8,452 nt of DNA, from assembly GCA_003978675.1 (NCBI GenBank), contig QNYP01000122.1, positions 1-8,452 of the forward strand. The letters run 5' to 3'. The position numbers were made by a program, and so were the translations under genes. The notes below the pieces were generated by a model. It made no database searches, was not told the DNA's origin, and saw nothing but the letters and a program-made list of their open reading frames with translations. Below, one piece after another: positions 1 to 6,478 of this stretch; within the stretch, counting starts at the first letter, position 1; each line of letters begins with the position of its first letter. Source of the stretch: Hydrogenothermus sp. (lineage in GTDB: Bacteria; Aquificota; Aquificia; Aquificales; Hydrogenothermaceae).

Positions 1-1
1 C

Positions 2-334
2 TTATTTTTAAGCTCTAACAATAAGTTAGAAGAAGAAAAAGAAGAGCTTCTCAAGCTTGATAATCCCCAGCGATTATTTAAAGTAATAGAAGAAAAAAAA
101 GAGATTCTTAAAAAAATATCTGAATATGAAAAGGAAAATTTTAAAGAACATATAGATTTAATAGAGGAAATAGAGAAACTAAGTAAGAGAAACCTTAGCT
201 TAGCTTTAAATAATATGAATATGATAGATGAAATATTTTCTGCTATTTTTGAGGAAGAAACAGTTAAGCAGTATTCCCCTTATGGGGAACAAATTTCACA
301 ACCTAAATCCGGAATTTTAAATAAAAAGATATAA
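2..334 (+). CDS. flgN: probable FlgN-family flagellar export chaperone, 3' part (5' end outside window)
   Basis: An open frame enters from the left edge and ends in TAA at 332-334, giving 110 visible residues with no start needed inside the window. The protein is highly charged (Lys/Glu-rich) and mostly helical in character, as expected of FlgN, a cytoplasmic chaperone that holds FlgK and FlgL before flagellar type III export. The tail carries a Tyr-Ser-Pro-Tyr-Gly turn followed by a short ILNKKI end, which resembles the C-termini of FlgN proteins (compared from memory). FlgN proteins are usually about 140-160 residues, so perhaps a quarter to a third is missing. The strongest support is position: it lies directly upstream of flgK, the usual flgN-flgK order. 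The family is too divergent for certainty from sequence alone; another coiled-coil flagellar protein is the main alternative. Confidence 0.62.
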   Translation, partial: LFLSSNNKLEEEKEELLKLDNPQRLFKVIEEKKEILKKISEYEKENFKEHIDLIEEIEKLSKRNLSLALNNMNMIDEIFSAIFEEETVKQYSPYGEQISQPKSGILNKKI

Positions 335-345
335 ATTGCCGATAA
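318..345 (+). promoter_or_regulatory. sigma-28 (FliA) promoter for flgK
   Basis: The sequence shows a -35 TAAA at 318-321 and an exact GCCGATAA -10 element at 338-345, separated by 16 bases. The FliA consensus is TAAA, about 15 bases, then GCCGATAA, so the -10 is a full match and the spacer is one base long. It overlaps the last codons of the upstream gene and sits about 43 bases before the flgK ATG, leaving room for a short AT-rich leader. Location in front of a hook-filament junction gene fits the late class of flagellar genes. The transcript start is inferred, near 351-353. Confidence 0.72.
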
Positions 346-387
346 TAAGATTAAAATTAAAATTTTATATAAGAACGGAATAAAAAT

Positions 388-2151
388 ATGTCTTTATTCG
401 GTATTCTTTCTTTAGGTTCACAAGCTTTACTAACAGGTAAAAGGTCTATAGATATAACAAGTGAAAATATATCTAATCAATATTCAGATGATTATTCAAG
501 ACAATTAATCCATCAAGAAGATTTAGTCCCTGCAGGTGTAAACATTGCAAATATTGAAAGGGCTTTTGATAATTCTCTGTTTAGTAGGATTGTGTCTGTA
601 AAACAACAAGTTTCCCAAGGACAAACTTATTCAGATATTCTTTCAGAAGTAGAGGCACTATTTAATGATATTCATGGTTCTGGATTTGGAGAAAAGATTA
701 CAGAGTTTTTCAACGCTTTTAATGATATTGCTATTAATCCTGATGATATATCAGCTAGAGATAAAGTTATCTCTGTAGCAAAACAACTAGTAGGTAGAAT
801 AAGAGATACTTATGATAATTTAGTCAGCATAAAAAGTGAAACAGAACTTGCGATAAAAGATAATATCCAAAAAGTAAATGATATATTAACTGCCCTCGCA
901 AAAACAAACAAGAATATAAAAGCTTTTTCGGAAGACAAAGTAAGATTAAACAACTACCTAAATCAAAGAGATAGACTTCTAAGGAATTTATCTGAAATAC
1001 TAGATATCAAGGTAAAATTTAAACCAGACAATACTGTGGAGGTTGTTTCTGTAAAAGGACACCCATTAGTTATATACGATAAAGCATCCACACTAACCAC
1101 GGAAGAAGAAAACGGAGAATTAAAAGTTTTAATAAATGGGGCTAAGCTAACAGACTTCTTTCAGTATGGAAAGATAGGAGCCCAGCTTCAAGCTATAAAA
1201 TTTATAAATCAAAAACTAGATGATTTAAACGATTTTACCTCAGTATTTTCTGCCTCCGTTAATAAAATACATAGAAATGGTTATGATTTAAATGGTAATA
1301 CTGGAATAAACTTTTTCAAAATTTCTGCTGATAGTTCAAAAACATACATAGATGCATCTAATATTGATTTAAATATAACAGACCCAAAACAAATTGCAGC
1401 GGCAGCAAGTAATAAATATCTTAATTCTGATAACACAGTGGTAAAAGGTATAATAGCTTTAAAAGATTTTAATGAAACAACAATTAAACAATCTAACACA
1501 GCTATAGCATCTACTGATACTTTTGGCGGAGGAAGTTTTGACCTTTATCTAGATAATCAAAAAGTGGTAACAATAAGTTACTCTGCTACAGATACAATTA
1601 CAGATATAGCAAATACTATAAATGCATCTCAAGATTTAGTTGTTGCAAAAGTGTATGAATATCCTGATGGTTCTGGAAATTTTTATTTAGAATTATATGC
1701 TAAAGATATTAGTAAATCAGGTTCTATTGAACTTTTAAATGATACAGGAAGTTTTGTAGCAACAATTGGTGGAATATCAGATAAAAATGGTATTTTTAAT
1801 AATGCAGAAGAAACAGCTTTAACAACAGGAACTTTAACAATAGGGGGTATTAACTATTCAGTTGTAAATACTGACAACTATAATTTAGTAAAAAACAAGT
1901 CATTTTCTGAGCTTTATAACAAAAGATTTATTGTTGATATAGGTTTTAAAATTGAGACAACAAAAGATAATCTAGAAAATAATACAACATTCTTAAATTC
2001 TTTAGAAGATAAGCTTTCACAAATCAGTAGCGTAAACTTAGATGAGGAACTTGCAAATATGCTTAAATACCAGAGAGCATACCAATCAGCTGCAAAAATT
2101 ATATCTATAACAGATGAACTTCTACAGACTATACTGGGTATCGTAAAATAA
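388..2151 (+). CDS. flgK: flagellar hook-associated protein 1 FlgK (HAP1)
   Basis: A 587-residue structural protein of the hook-filament junction, exported through the flagellar type III apparatus and assembled on the distal end of the hook before FlgL and filament. The N-terminus (SLFGILSLGSQALL, then a DITSENISN stretch and YSRQ near residues 36-39) is the conserved D0 helix region of flagellar rod/hook proteins. The C-terminus from about residue 547 carries NLDEELANMLKYQRAYQ followed by a terminal amphipathic helix, the FlgK signature. The centre (about 290-530) is Asn/Thr/Ser-rich and variable, like the surface-exposed D2/D3 domains. Length is normal for the family (550-650). There is no cleavable signal peptide, as expected for type III export. 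The ATG has only a modest GGAA at 377-380 as ribosome site. It lies 53 bases after the probable flgN and behind a sigma-28 promoter. flgL is not next to it in this window. Confidence 0.97.
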   Translation: MSLFGILSLGSQALLTGKRSIDITSENISNQYSDDYSRQLIHQEDLVPAGVNIANIERAFDNSLFSRIVSVKQQVSQGQTYSDILSEVEALFNDIHGSGFGEKITEFFNAFNDIAINPDDISARDKVISVAKQLVGRIRDTYDNLVSIKSETELAIKDNIQKVNDILTALAKTNKNIKAFSEDKVRLNNYLNQRDRLLRNLSEILDIKVKFKPDNTVEVVSVKGHPLVIYDKASTLTTEEENGELKVLINGAKLTDFFQYGKIGAQLQAIKFINQKLDDLNDFTSVFSASVNKIHRNGYDLNGNTGINFFKISADSSKTYIDASNIDLNITDPKQIAAAASNKYLNSDNTVVKGIIALKDFNETTIKQSNTAIASTDTFGGGSFDLYLDNQKVVTISYSATDTITDIANTINASQDLVVAKVYEYPDGSGNFYLELYAKDISKSGSIELLNDTGSFVATIGGISDKNGIFNNAEETALTTGTLTIGGINYSVVNTDNYNLVKNKSFSELYNKRFIVDIGFKIETTKDNLENNTTFLNSLEDKLSQISSVNLDEELANMLKYQRAYQSAAKIISITDELLQTILGIVK

Positions 2152-2156
2152 ATATT

Positions 2157-2450
2157 ATGGAAAAAGGTAGATTTTATAAATTAAAACAAAACTCTAACTT
2201 ATTAAATAGAAAAAATTCTGTTTATGCATTAATTGATATTAATAAAATAGATGACAAACACAAATTAGTAAAAATAGGAAAAGTTCATGCAATTTTAATA
2301 GATAGAATTATATTTTCACAAATCTTTGAATTTATTACAGACAATCTAAATAATATATTTTACAATTTTGAAGAAATTTCTTTTGAAGAAGCGAAACAGA
2401 AAATAGACAACACTCAAGCTCTCTTAAGTAAACAAATATTTAGAAGATAA
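2157..2450 (+). CDS. hypothetical protein, 97 residues, downstream of flgK
   Basis: I do not recognise this protein. It starts at ATG only five bases after the flgK stop, with no clear Shine-Dalgarno, so translation is probably coupled to flgK and it likely shares the flgK transcript. The product is soluble: no signal peptide and no membrane segment. It is rich in Lys, Asn and Ile. The middle (about residues 22-50) alternates short hydrophobic runs such as VYALIDI, LVKIG and HAILIDRIIF, suggestive of beta strands. The second half is more helical and acidic (NFEEISFEEAKQKID). It does not look like CsrA, FliW, FlgM or FlgL. A flagellum-related or regulatory role is inferred from position alone. 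Codon use matches its neighbours, and the length and coupling argue for a real gene. Confidence 0.75.
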   Translation: MEKGRFYKLKQNSNLLNRKNSVYALIDINKIDDKHKLVKIGKVHAILIDRIIFSQIFEFITDNLNNIFYNFEEISFEEAKQKIDNTQALLSKQIFRR

Positions 2451-2451
2451 A

Positions 2452-2494
2452 TCCTGATAAAATATTTCTAACAAACTTTTTCAGGGGTTTTTTT
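2452..2494 (+). promoter_or_regulatory. weak hairpin plus T-run overlapping the purL ribosome site
   Basis: CCTGA at 2453-2457 pairs with TCAGG at 2481-2485; after one T-T mismatch three further A-T pairs can form (2459-2461 with 2477-2479). The 3' arm includes part of the AGGGG at 2483-2487, the likely Shine-Dalgarno seven bases before the purL ATG, and a run of seven T follows at 2488-2494. The arrangement could be a weak terminator for the flagellar transcript, a translational switch, or chance in AT-rich DNA. I saw no purine riboswitch core and no convincing sigma-70 promoter here; TAAAAT at 2458-2463 is a possible -10 without a good -35. Confidence 0.25.
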
Positions 2495-4750
2495 ATGGAC
2501 GAAAAAATCTTATCTGCTCATGGATTAACTTTAGACGAATACAAGAAAATTGTTGAATTAATCGGTAGAGAGCCAAATGAAGTAGAACTTGGGATTTTTG
2601 GAGCTTTATGGAGTGAGCATTGTTCTTATAAATCTTCCAAACCATTTTTAAAAGTATTTCCAACTGAAGCTCCTTGGGTTATACAAGGTCCCGGAGAAAA
2701 CGCCGGAGTTGTTGAAATAGATGATAAATATGCAGTTGCTTTTAAAATAGAAAGTCATAATCACCCATCATATATAGAACCTTTCCACGGTGCTGCCACA
2801 GGAGTAGGAGGAATAATAAGAGACATTTTATCAATGGGAGCAAGACCTGTATGTGCCTTTGATAGTTTAAGATTTGGAGACCCAAGAAATGATGGGAAAA
2901 GAAAAAATATAAAGGATACAAAACCTATAGCTCAGGGTATTGTTAAAGGAATTGGATTTTATGGAAACTGTATTGGCGTTCCAACTATTGGTGGGGAAGT
3001 AGTTTTTGATGAAGTTTATGCAGGTAATCCTCTTGTTAATGCCTTTTGCTTAGGAATTTTAGAAAAAGACAAAATGTTTAGAGCAAGAGCTACAAAAGTA
3101 GGGCAAAAAATGGTAATGGTTGGTTCTTCAACAGGTAGAGATGGAATTCATGGGGCTACAATGGCTTCTGCAGAGTTTTCAGAAGAAACAGAAGATAAAA
3201 GACCAAATGTGCAGATAGGAGACCCATTTTTTGGAAAAAGACTAGTTGAATGTACATTAGAAGTAATGCAAAAAGGTTTAATTGAAGGCTGTCAGGATTT
3301 TGGAGCAGCTGGACTTGCAGGTTCTACATCTGAGTTTGGCTCAAAATCTAAAATGGGTGTTAGAGTTTATTTAGAAAATGTCCCATTAAGAGAAGAAGGA
3401 ATGACCCCTTATGAAATACTTTTATCTGAATCTCAAGAAAGAATGCTTTATGCAGTAGATGAAGATAAAGTAGAAGAGGTTATAAAAATAGCAAAAAGTT
3501 ATGGGCTTGAAGCAGCGGAAATTGGTGAAACTACAGACACAGGTAGAATGGAAGTTTTTTATCAGGGAGAAAAAGTAGCAGACCTTCCAATTTCTGCAAT
3601 AGTTGATGATGCTCCTGTATATAATAGACCTAGAAAAGAGCCTGAGTATTTAAAAGAAACAAAAAGCTTTAATCAGGAAGAATTACCACAGATAGATTTA
3701 AAAGAAGCAATTAGAAAAGTCTTATCTTCTCCAACTATTGCTAAAAAAGAATGGGTTTACAGACAATATGACCATGAAGTTGGTATAAATACAGTTGTAA
3801 AACCGGGAAGTGATAGTGCTATTTTAAGAATTAAATGGGCTGTTAAACCAGAAATAAACAGTGAAAAGGCAGTTGCCATATCTTCAGATGGAAATGGTAG
3901 ATGGGTTTATTTAAATCCTTACGAAGGTGGAAAAAGAGTTGTAGCAGAGGCAGTTAGAAATGTTTATGTATCTGGTGCTAAACCTCTTGCAATTACAGAT
4001 TGTCTAAACTGGGGTAATCCTGAAAATCCAGAAATTATGTGGCAGTTTGAGCAAGCAACAAAAGGTATGGCAGATGCTTGCAAAGAGTTAAACACACCTG
4101 TAATAGGTGGTAATGTTTCTTTATACAATGAAACTGTTTTACCAGATAAAAGAATAAATGTTTATCCAACACCTATAGTTGTTGCTGTCGGAGTTTTAGA
4201 TAGTCCAGAAGAGGCAATCCCTTCATACTATCAGAAAGAAGATGATGTAATTGTTCTAATTGGAGAAGTAGACAAAGAGCCTACAGTTAACGGAAGTGAA
4301 TATTTAAAAGAAGTTCATGGAAAAGTAGCAGGAGATGTTCCACCAATTAACTTAGAAGTAGAAAAAAAACTATCTCAATTTATTAGAGAAAACAAAAAAC
4401 TCATAAAATCTGCTCATGATGTTTCAGATGGAGGCTTAATAACAGCTTTATTAGAGCCTGCTTTTGCAGATGAAAAAACATTTGGATTAGAGCTTAATAT
4501 AGAAACAGATTATAGACCAGACTTTGAACTTTTTGATGAGATGAGAAGTATTATTGTTATTTCTACCAGCGAAGATAACCTTAAAGAATTAGAGGATAAA
4601 GCTAAAAAACTTGGAATAGGATTTAAAATTGTTGGAAAAGTAAAAAATGAACTTAAATTAACTTTAAAAGTTGGTGATACAAAAATAGAGGAAAACTTAG
4701 AGGAACTAAGAAAACTTTGGGAAACTAGTTTAAAAGAAATTTTAGATTAA
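2495..4750 (+). CDS. purL: phosphoribosylformylglycinamidine synthase subunit PurL
   Basis: A 751-residue cytoplasmic enzyme of de novo purine synthesis. It converts FGAR, glutamine-derived ammonia and ATP to FGAM, normally in complex with PurQ (glutaminase) and PurS. Its length matches the small PurL type (about 600-750) and not the roughly 1300-residue fused form, so separate purQ and purS are expected elsewhere. Recognisable motifs are WSEHCSYK at 39-46 with His42 near the active site, GPGENA at 65-70, ESHNHPSYIEP at 86-96 (metal/ATP region), GAATGVGG starting at 99, GGNVSLYNET from 538 in the second AIRS-like half, and SAHDVSDGGL at 639-648. The two AIRS N/C-type halves are both complete. 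An AGGGG ribosome site at 2483-2487 supports the ATG. It begins a close-packed run with two small membrane-protein genes, thiS and an aminotransferase. No broken or missing key residue was noticed. Confidence 0.98.
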   Translation: MDEKILSAHGLTLDEYKKIVELIGREPNEVELGIFGALWSEHCSYKSSKPFLKVFPTEAPWVIQGPGENAGVVEIDDKYAVAFKIESHNHPSYIEPFHGAATGVGGIIRDILSMGARPVCAFDSLRFGDPRNDGKRKNIKDTKPIAQGIVKGIGFYGNCIGVPTIGGEVVFDEVYAGNPLVNAFCLGILEKDKMFRARATKVGQKMVMVGSSTGRDGIHGATMASAEFSEETEDKRPNVQIGDPFFGKRLVECTLEVMQKGLIEGCQDFGAAGLAGSTSEFGSKSKMGVRVYLENVPLREEGMTPYEILLSESQERMLYAVDEDKVEEVIKIAKSYGLEAAEIGETTDTGRMEVFYQGEKVADLPISAIVDDAPVYNRPRKEPEYLKETKSFNQEELPQIDLKEAIRKVLSSPTIAKKEWVYRQYDHEVGINTVVKPGSDSAILRIKWAVKPEINSEKAVAISSDGNGRWVYLNPYEGGKRVVAEAVRNVYVSGAKPLAITDCLNWGNPENPEIMWQFEQATKGMADACKELNTPVIGGNVSLYNETVLPDKRINVYPTPIVVAVGVLDSPEEAIPSYYQKEDDVIVLIGEVDKEPTVNGSEYLKEVHGKVAGDVPPINLEVEKKLSQFIRENKKLIKSAHDVSDGGLITALLEPAFADEKTFGLELNIETDYRPDFELFDEMRSIIVISTSEDNLKELEDKAKKLGIGFKIVGKVKNELKLTLKVGDTKIEENLEELRKLWETSLKEILD

Positions 4751-4755
4751 ACTTA

Positions 4756-4968
4756 ATGAGAATTAAAAAAGGAATAAAAAAGGCTTTTGAGGAATTTGGG
4801 AAACATCTTCTAAATGTAGGTGTAGCTGTAATTGTATTTGCTATTTTACAGCCTATAATAAAAGGGAAATTTGATAAAGAAACTTCTATAGTTTTTGGTT
4901 TAATTTATGTGACAATTGCTGTAATTTCTTCTGTATTGATTGTCATAGGAGGAAGTGAAGATGAGTGA
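4756..4968 (+). CDS. small two-helix membrane protein, 70 residues, unknown function
   Basis: Starts at ATG five bases after the purL stop without an obvious Shine-Dalgarno, so it is probably coupled to purL translation. The product has a basic N-terminus (RIKKGIKK), an amphipathic start, a first membrane segment at about 18-35 and a second at about 44-65, joined by a short KGKFDKE loop, and ends in an acidic GGSEDE tail. The positive-inside rule suggests both ends face the cytoplasm. Short double-helix proteins of this build are common and mostly uncharacterised; I cannot assign a family with confidence, and the DUF6722 type is only a loose resemblance. Its last eight bases overlap the start of the next mini-gene, which indicates they are made together. 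Confidence 0.78.
   Translation: MRIKKGIKKAFEEFGKHLLNVGVAVIVFAILQPIIKGKFDKETSIVFGLIYVTIAVISSVLIVIGGSEDE
4947..4953 (+). promoter_or_regulatory. strong Shine-Dalgarno inside the 70-residue gene
   Basis: AGGAGGA lies seven bases before the ATG at 4961 and within the final codons of the preceding gene. It is the best ribosome site in the window and is the main reason for accepting the 35-codon gene that follows. Confidence 0.75.
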
Positions 4969-5068
4969 TGAAACTTTATATTATGTAACTTTGTTCTCAT
5001 TTGTTTTACTTGCTAGTTTTTTGGCCATAGGGGTTGCTATTTTAACTTCAAAATTTGTTGAGAAATAG
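4961..5068 (+). CDS. single-pass mini membrane protein, 35 residues
   Basis: An ATG at 4961 opens a 35-codon frame ending in TAG at 5066-5068. The start overlaps the preceding gene by eight bases in another frame and is served by AGGAGGA at a seven-base spacing. The product begins with a short acidic MSDE head, has one hydrophobic helix at about residues 7-30 (aromatic start YY, then Leu/Ala/Val-rich), and ends KFVEK. It is too short for default gene callers. The combination of ribosome site, overlap, neat transmembrane helix and exact fit between two other genes (13 bases to thiS) supports a real protein. Function is unknown. It may partner with the 70-residue membrane protein beside it, which is inference from context. 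Confidence 0.66.
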   Translation: MSDETLYYVTLFSFVLLASFLAIGVAILTSKFVEK

Positions 5069-5081
5069 GTGAGGTAGTAAA

Positions 5082-5285
5082 ATGAAGATAAAGTTAAATG
5101 GAGAATATAGGGAATTTGATAAAGATGAAATGACTATTACAGAGTTAGTTAAAGAACTAGGTATAAAAGCACCTAACTTTGCAGTTGCTGTTGGTATGGA
5201 TGTTATTCCAAAAAGTGAATATGACAGTTTTAAAATTAAGGATGGAGATACTGTTGAAATTGTAACATTTGTTGGTGGAGGTTAA
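5082..5285 (+). CDS. thiS: ThiS-family sulfur carrier protein
   Basis: A 67-residue ubiquitin-like beta-grasp protein. It opens with MKIKLNGEYREF, a typical ThiS strand-turn-strand start, and ends VEIVTFVGGG, with the C-terminal Gly-Gly that ThiF adenylates and that becomes the thiocarboxylate giving sulfur to the thiazole of thiamine in the ThiG reaction. The Phe-Val before the glycines favours ThiS over MoaD, which is normally longer (about 80 residues). Length matches ThiS (64-70). The ribosome site AGGTGAGG at 5067-5074 sits seven bases before the ATG. No thiF, thiG or thiH is in the window. The last codons (GGT GGA GGT) also serve as the Shine-Dalgarno of the next gene, so the two are physically coupled. 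A related role as sulfur donor in another pathway cannot be excluded. Confidence 0.88.
   Translation: MKIKLNGEYREFDKDEMTITELVKELGIKAPNFAVAVGMDVIPKSEYDSFKIKDGDTVEIVTFVGGG
5277..5282 (+). promoter_or_regulatory. Shine-Dalgarno formed by the thiS terminal glycine codons
   Basis: GGAGGT, encoding the last two glycines of ThiS, lies five bases before a TTG at 5288. It decides the TTG as the aminotransferase start; the next in-frame ATG is twelve codons later, after a conserved-looking LRPYP stretch. Confidence 0.7.
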
Positions 5286-5287
5286 TA

Positions 5288-6466
5288 TTGAACGAAGTCT
5301 TAAAGTCTTTAAGACCATACCCTATGGATGAATTAAATAGGATAAAAGAAAACCTAAAAAAAGAAGGTAAAAAAATATATGACTTTGGAACAGGTGATCC
5401 TAAAGAGCCTACTCCAGAGTTTATCAGAGAAGCAATAAAAAAGGCTATTCCAGAAATTAGCCAATATCCAACAGTGGCAGGAAAAAAACAATTAAGAGAA
5501 GCAATAGCAAATTACATAAAAATAAGATTTAATGTTTCAGTTAATCCTGATACTCAAATTATCCCTTCAAATGGTTCTAAAGAAGCAATATTTCATTTTC
5601 CCCTTGTTTTTATAGACCCAAAAGAAGAAAAAAATACAGTTATATTTGGAACTCCTGCTTACCCTGTTTATGAAAGAGGAGCATTATTTGCAAATGCAAA
5701 TGTTTATCCAGTTCAGTTAAAAGAGGAAGACAAATTTTTACTAAGATTAGATAAACTCCCTGAAGAAGTTCTTAAAAAAACAAAAATTGTATGGATAAAC
5801 TATCCTCACAATCCAACAGGAGTAACAGCAGATAAAGGTTATTTACAGGAAACTTACGATATTTGCCAAGAGTACGATATTATTTTATGCAGTGATGAAT
5901 GTTATATAGATCTTTATTTTGAAGAAAAACCTATTTCTATGCTTGAGATAGGAGAAAAAAATGTTGTTGTTTTTCATTCTTTATCAAAAAGAAGTGGAAT
6001 GACAGGCTATCGCAGTGGTTTTGTTGCAGGAGATGAGTATATTATTCAAACTTATAAAAAGTTTAGAACTTCTTTTGGAGTAGCAACTCCAGAATTTATT
6101 CAGGAAGGAGCAATAGTTGCTTGGAATGATGATAAACATGTTAAAGAAAGAAACGAAATCTTCAAACAAAAAAGAGATTTATTCATAGAATTTTTTGACA
6201 GAATAGGATTAGAATATTTATATCCTAAAGCAACATTTTATTTTTGGATAAAAACTCCCAAAGATACTGGAAAAGAATACATAAAAAAACTAATAGAAAA
6301 CGGCATAATTGTTTCAATGGGGGAAAATTTCTGTTCTGGAATTGAAATAAAAGAAAATAAATGTAAAAGTAAATACTTCAGAATAGCTTTAGTTCCTACC
6401 ATTGAGGATTGTAAAGAAGCAATTAAAGTTTGGGAAAATGTTCATAATGAGATAGTAGGGGCATAA
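5288..6466 (+). CDS. PLP-dependent class I/II aminotransferase (candidate succinyldiaminopimelate transaminase)
   Basis: A 392-residue cytoplasmic fold-type I aminotransferase with all expected landmarks: YDFGTGDPKEPTP near the N-terminus, NPTG at 175-178, SDECY at 202-206 (Asp203 to the pyridine nitrogen, Tyr206 to the cofactor oxygen), the Schiff-base Lys234 in SLSKRSGMTGYR, and Arg365 in FRIAL, the usual binder of the substrate carboxylate. The enzyme should move an amino group between an amino acid and a 2-oxo acid. The LRPYPMDEL opening and overall style resemble DapC-like enzymes of lysine/peptidoglycan synthesis, but aspartate- and LL-diaminopimelate-type aminotransferases share these motifs, so substrate is uncertain and no symbol is given. 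The start is TTG, two bases after the thiS stop, supported by GGAGGT five bases upstream. A terminator hairpin begins within its last codons. Confidence 0.93.
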   Translation: MNEVLKSLRPYPMDELNRIKENLKKEGKKIYDFGTGDPKEPTPEFIREAIKKAIPEISQYPTVAGKKQLREAIANYIKIRFNVSVNPDTQIIPSNGSKEAIFHFPLVFIDPKEEKNTVIFGTPAYPVYERGALFANANVYPVQLKEEDKFLLRLDKLPEEVLKKTKIVWINYPHNPTGVTADKGYLQETYDICQEYDIILCSDECYIDLYFEEKPISMLEIGEKNVVVFHSLSKRSGMTGYRSGFVAGDEYIIQTYKKFRTSFGVATPEFIQEGAIVAWNDDKHVKERNEIFKQKRDLFIEFFDRIGLEYLYPKATFYFWIKTPKDTGKEYIKKLIENGIIVSMGENFCSGIEIKENKCKSKYFRIALVPTIEDCKEAIKVWENVHNEIVGA

Positions 6467-6476
6467 AGCCCCTTTT
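6457..6476 (+). terminator. intrinsic terminator ending the purL-aminotransferase run
   Basis: AGGGGC at 6457-6462 pairs perfectly with GCCCCT at 6468-6473 around a five-base ATAAA loop, followed by T residues (6473-6476, then AATT). The aminotransferase stop codon lies in the loop. The stem is one of the very few GC-rich patches in this AT-rich window. On the opposite strand the hairpin is not followed by a T-run, so it mainly serves the + strand, although it may also slow polymerase arriving from the convergent gene that ends at 6479. Confidence 0.78.
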
Positions 6477-6478
6477 AA

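Noticed and set aside
346..387. AT-rich inverted repeat in the flgK leader (TTAAAATTAAAATTTTATA)
   Set aside because: Only A-T pairs and low complexity; expected by chance in this composition.
1281..1499. Minus-strand open frame of 72 codons inside flgK
   Set aside because: Lies fully antisense to a well-supported gene, has no family resemblance, and is explained by AT-rich codon composition.
2453..2460. CCTGATAA as a second sigma-28 -10 element before purL
   Set aside because: It differs from GCCGATAA and the nearest TAAA (2429-2432) is 20 bases away, too far for this promoter class; purL is also not a flagellar gene.
5984..6169. Minus-strand open frame of 61 codons inside the aminotransferase
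   Set aside because: Antisense shadow across the conserved Schiff-base lysine region of a clear enzyme.
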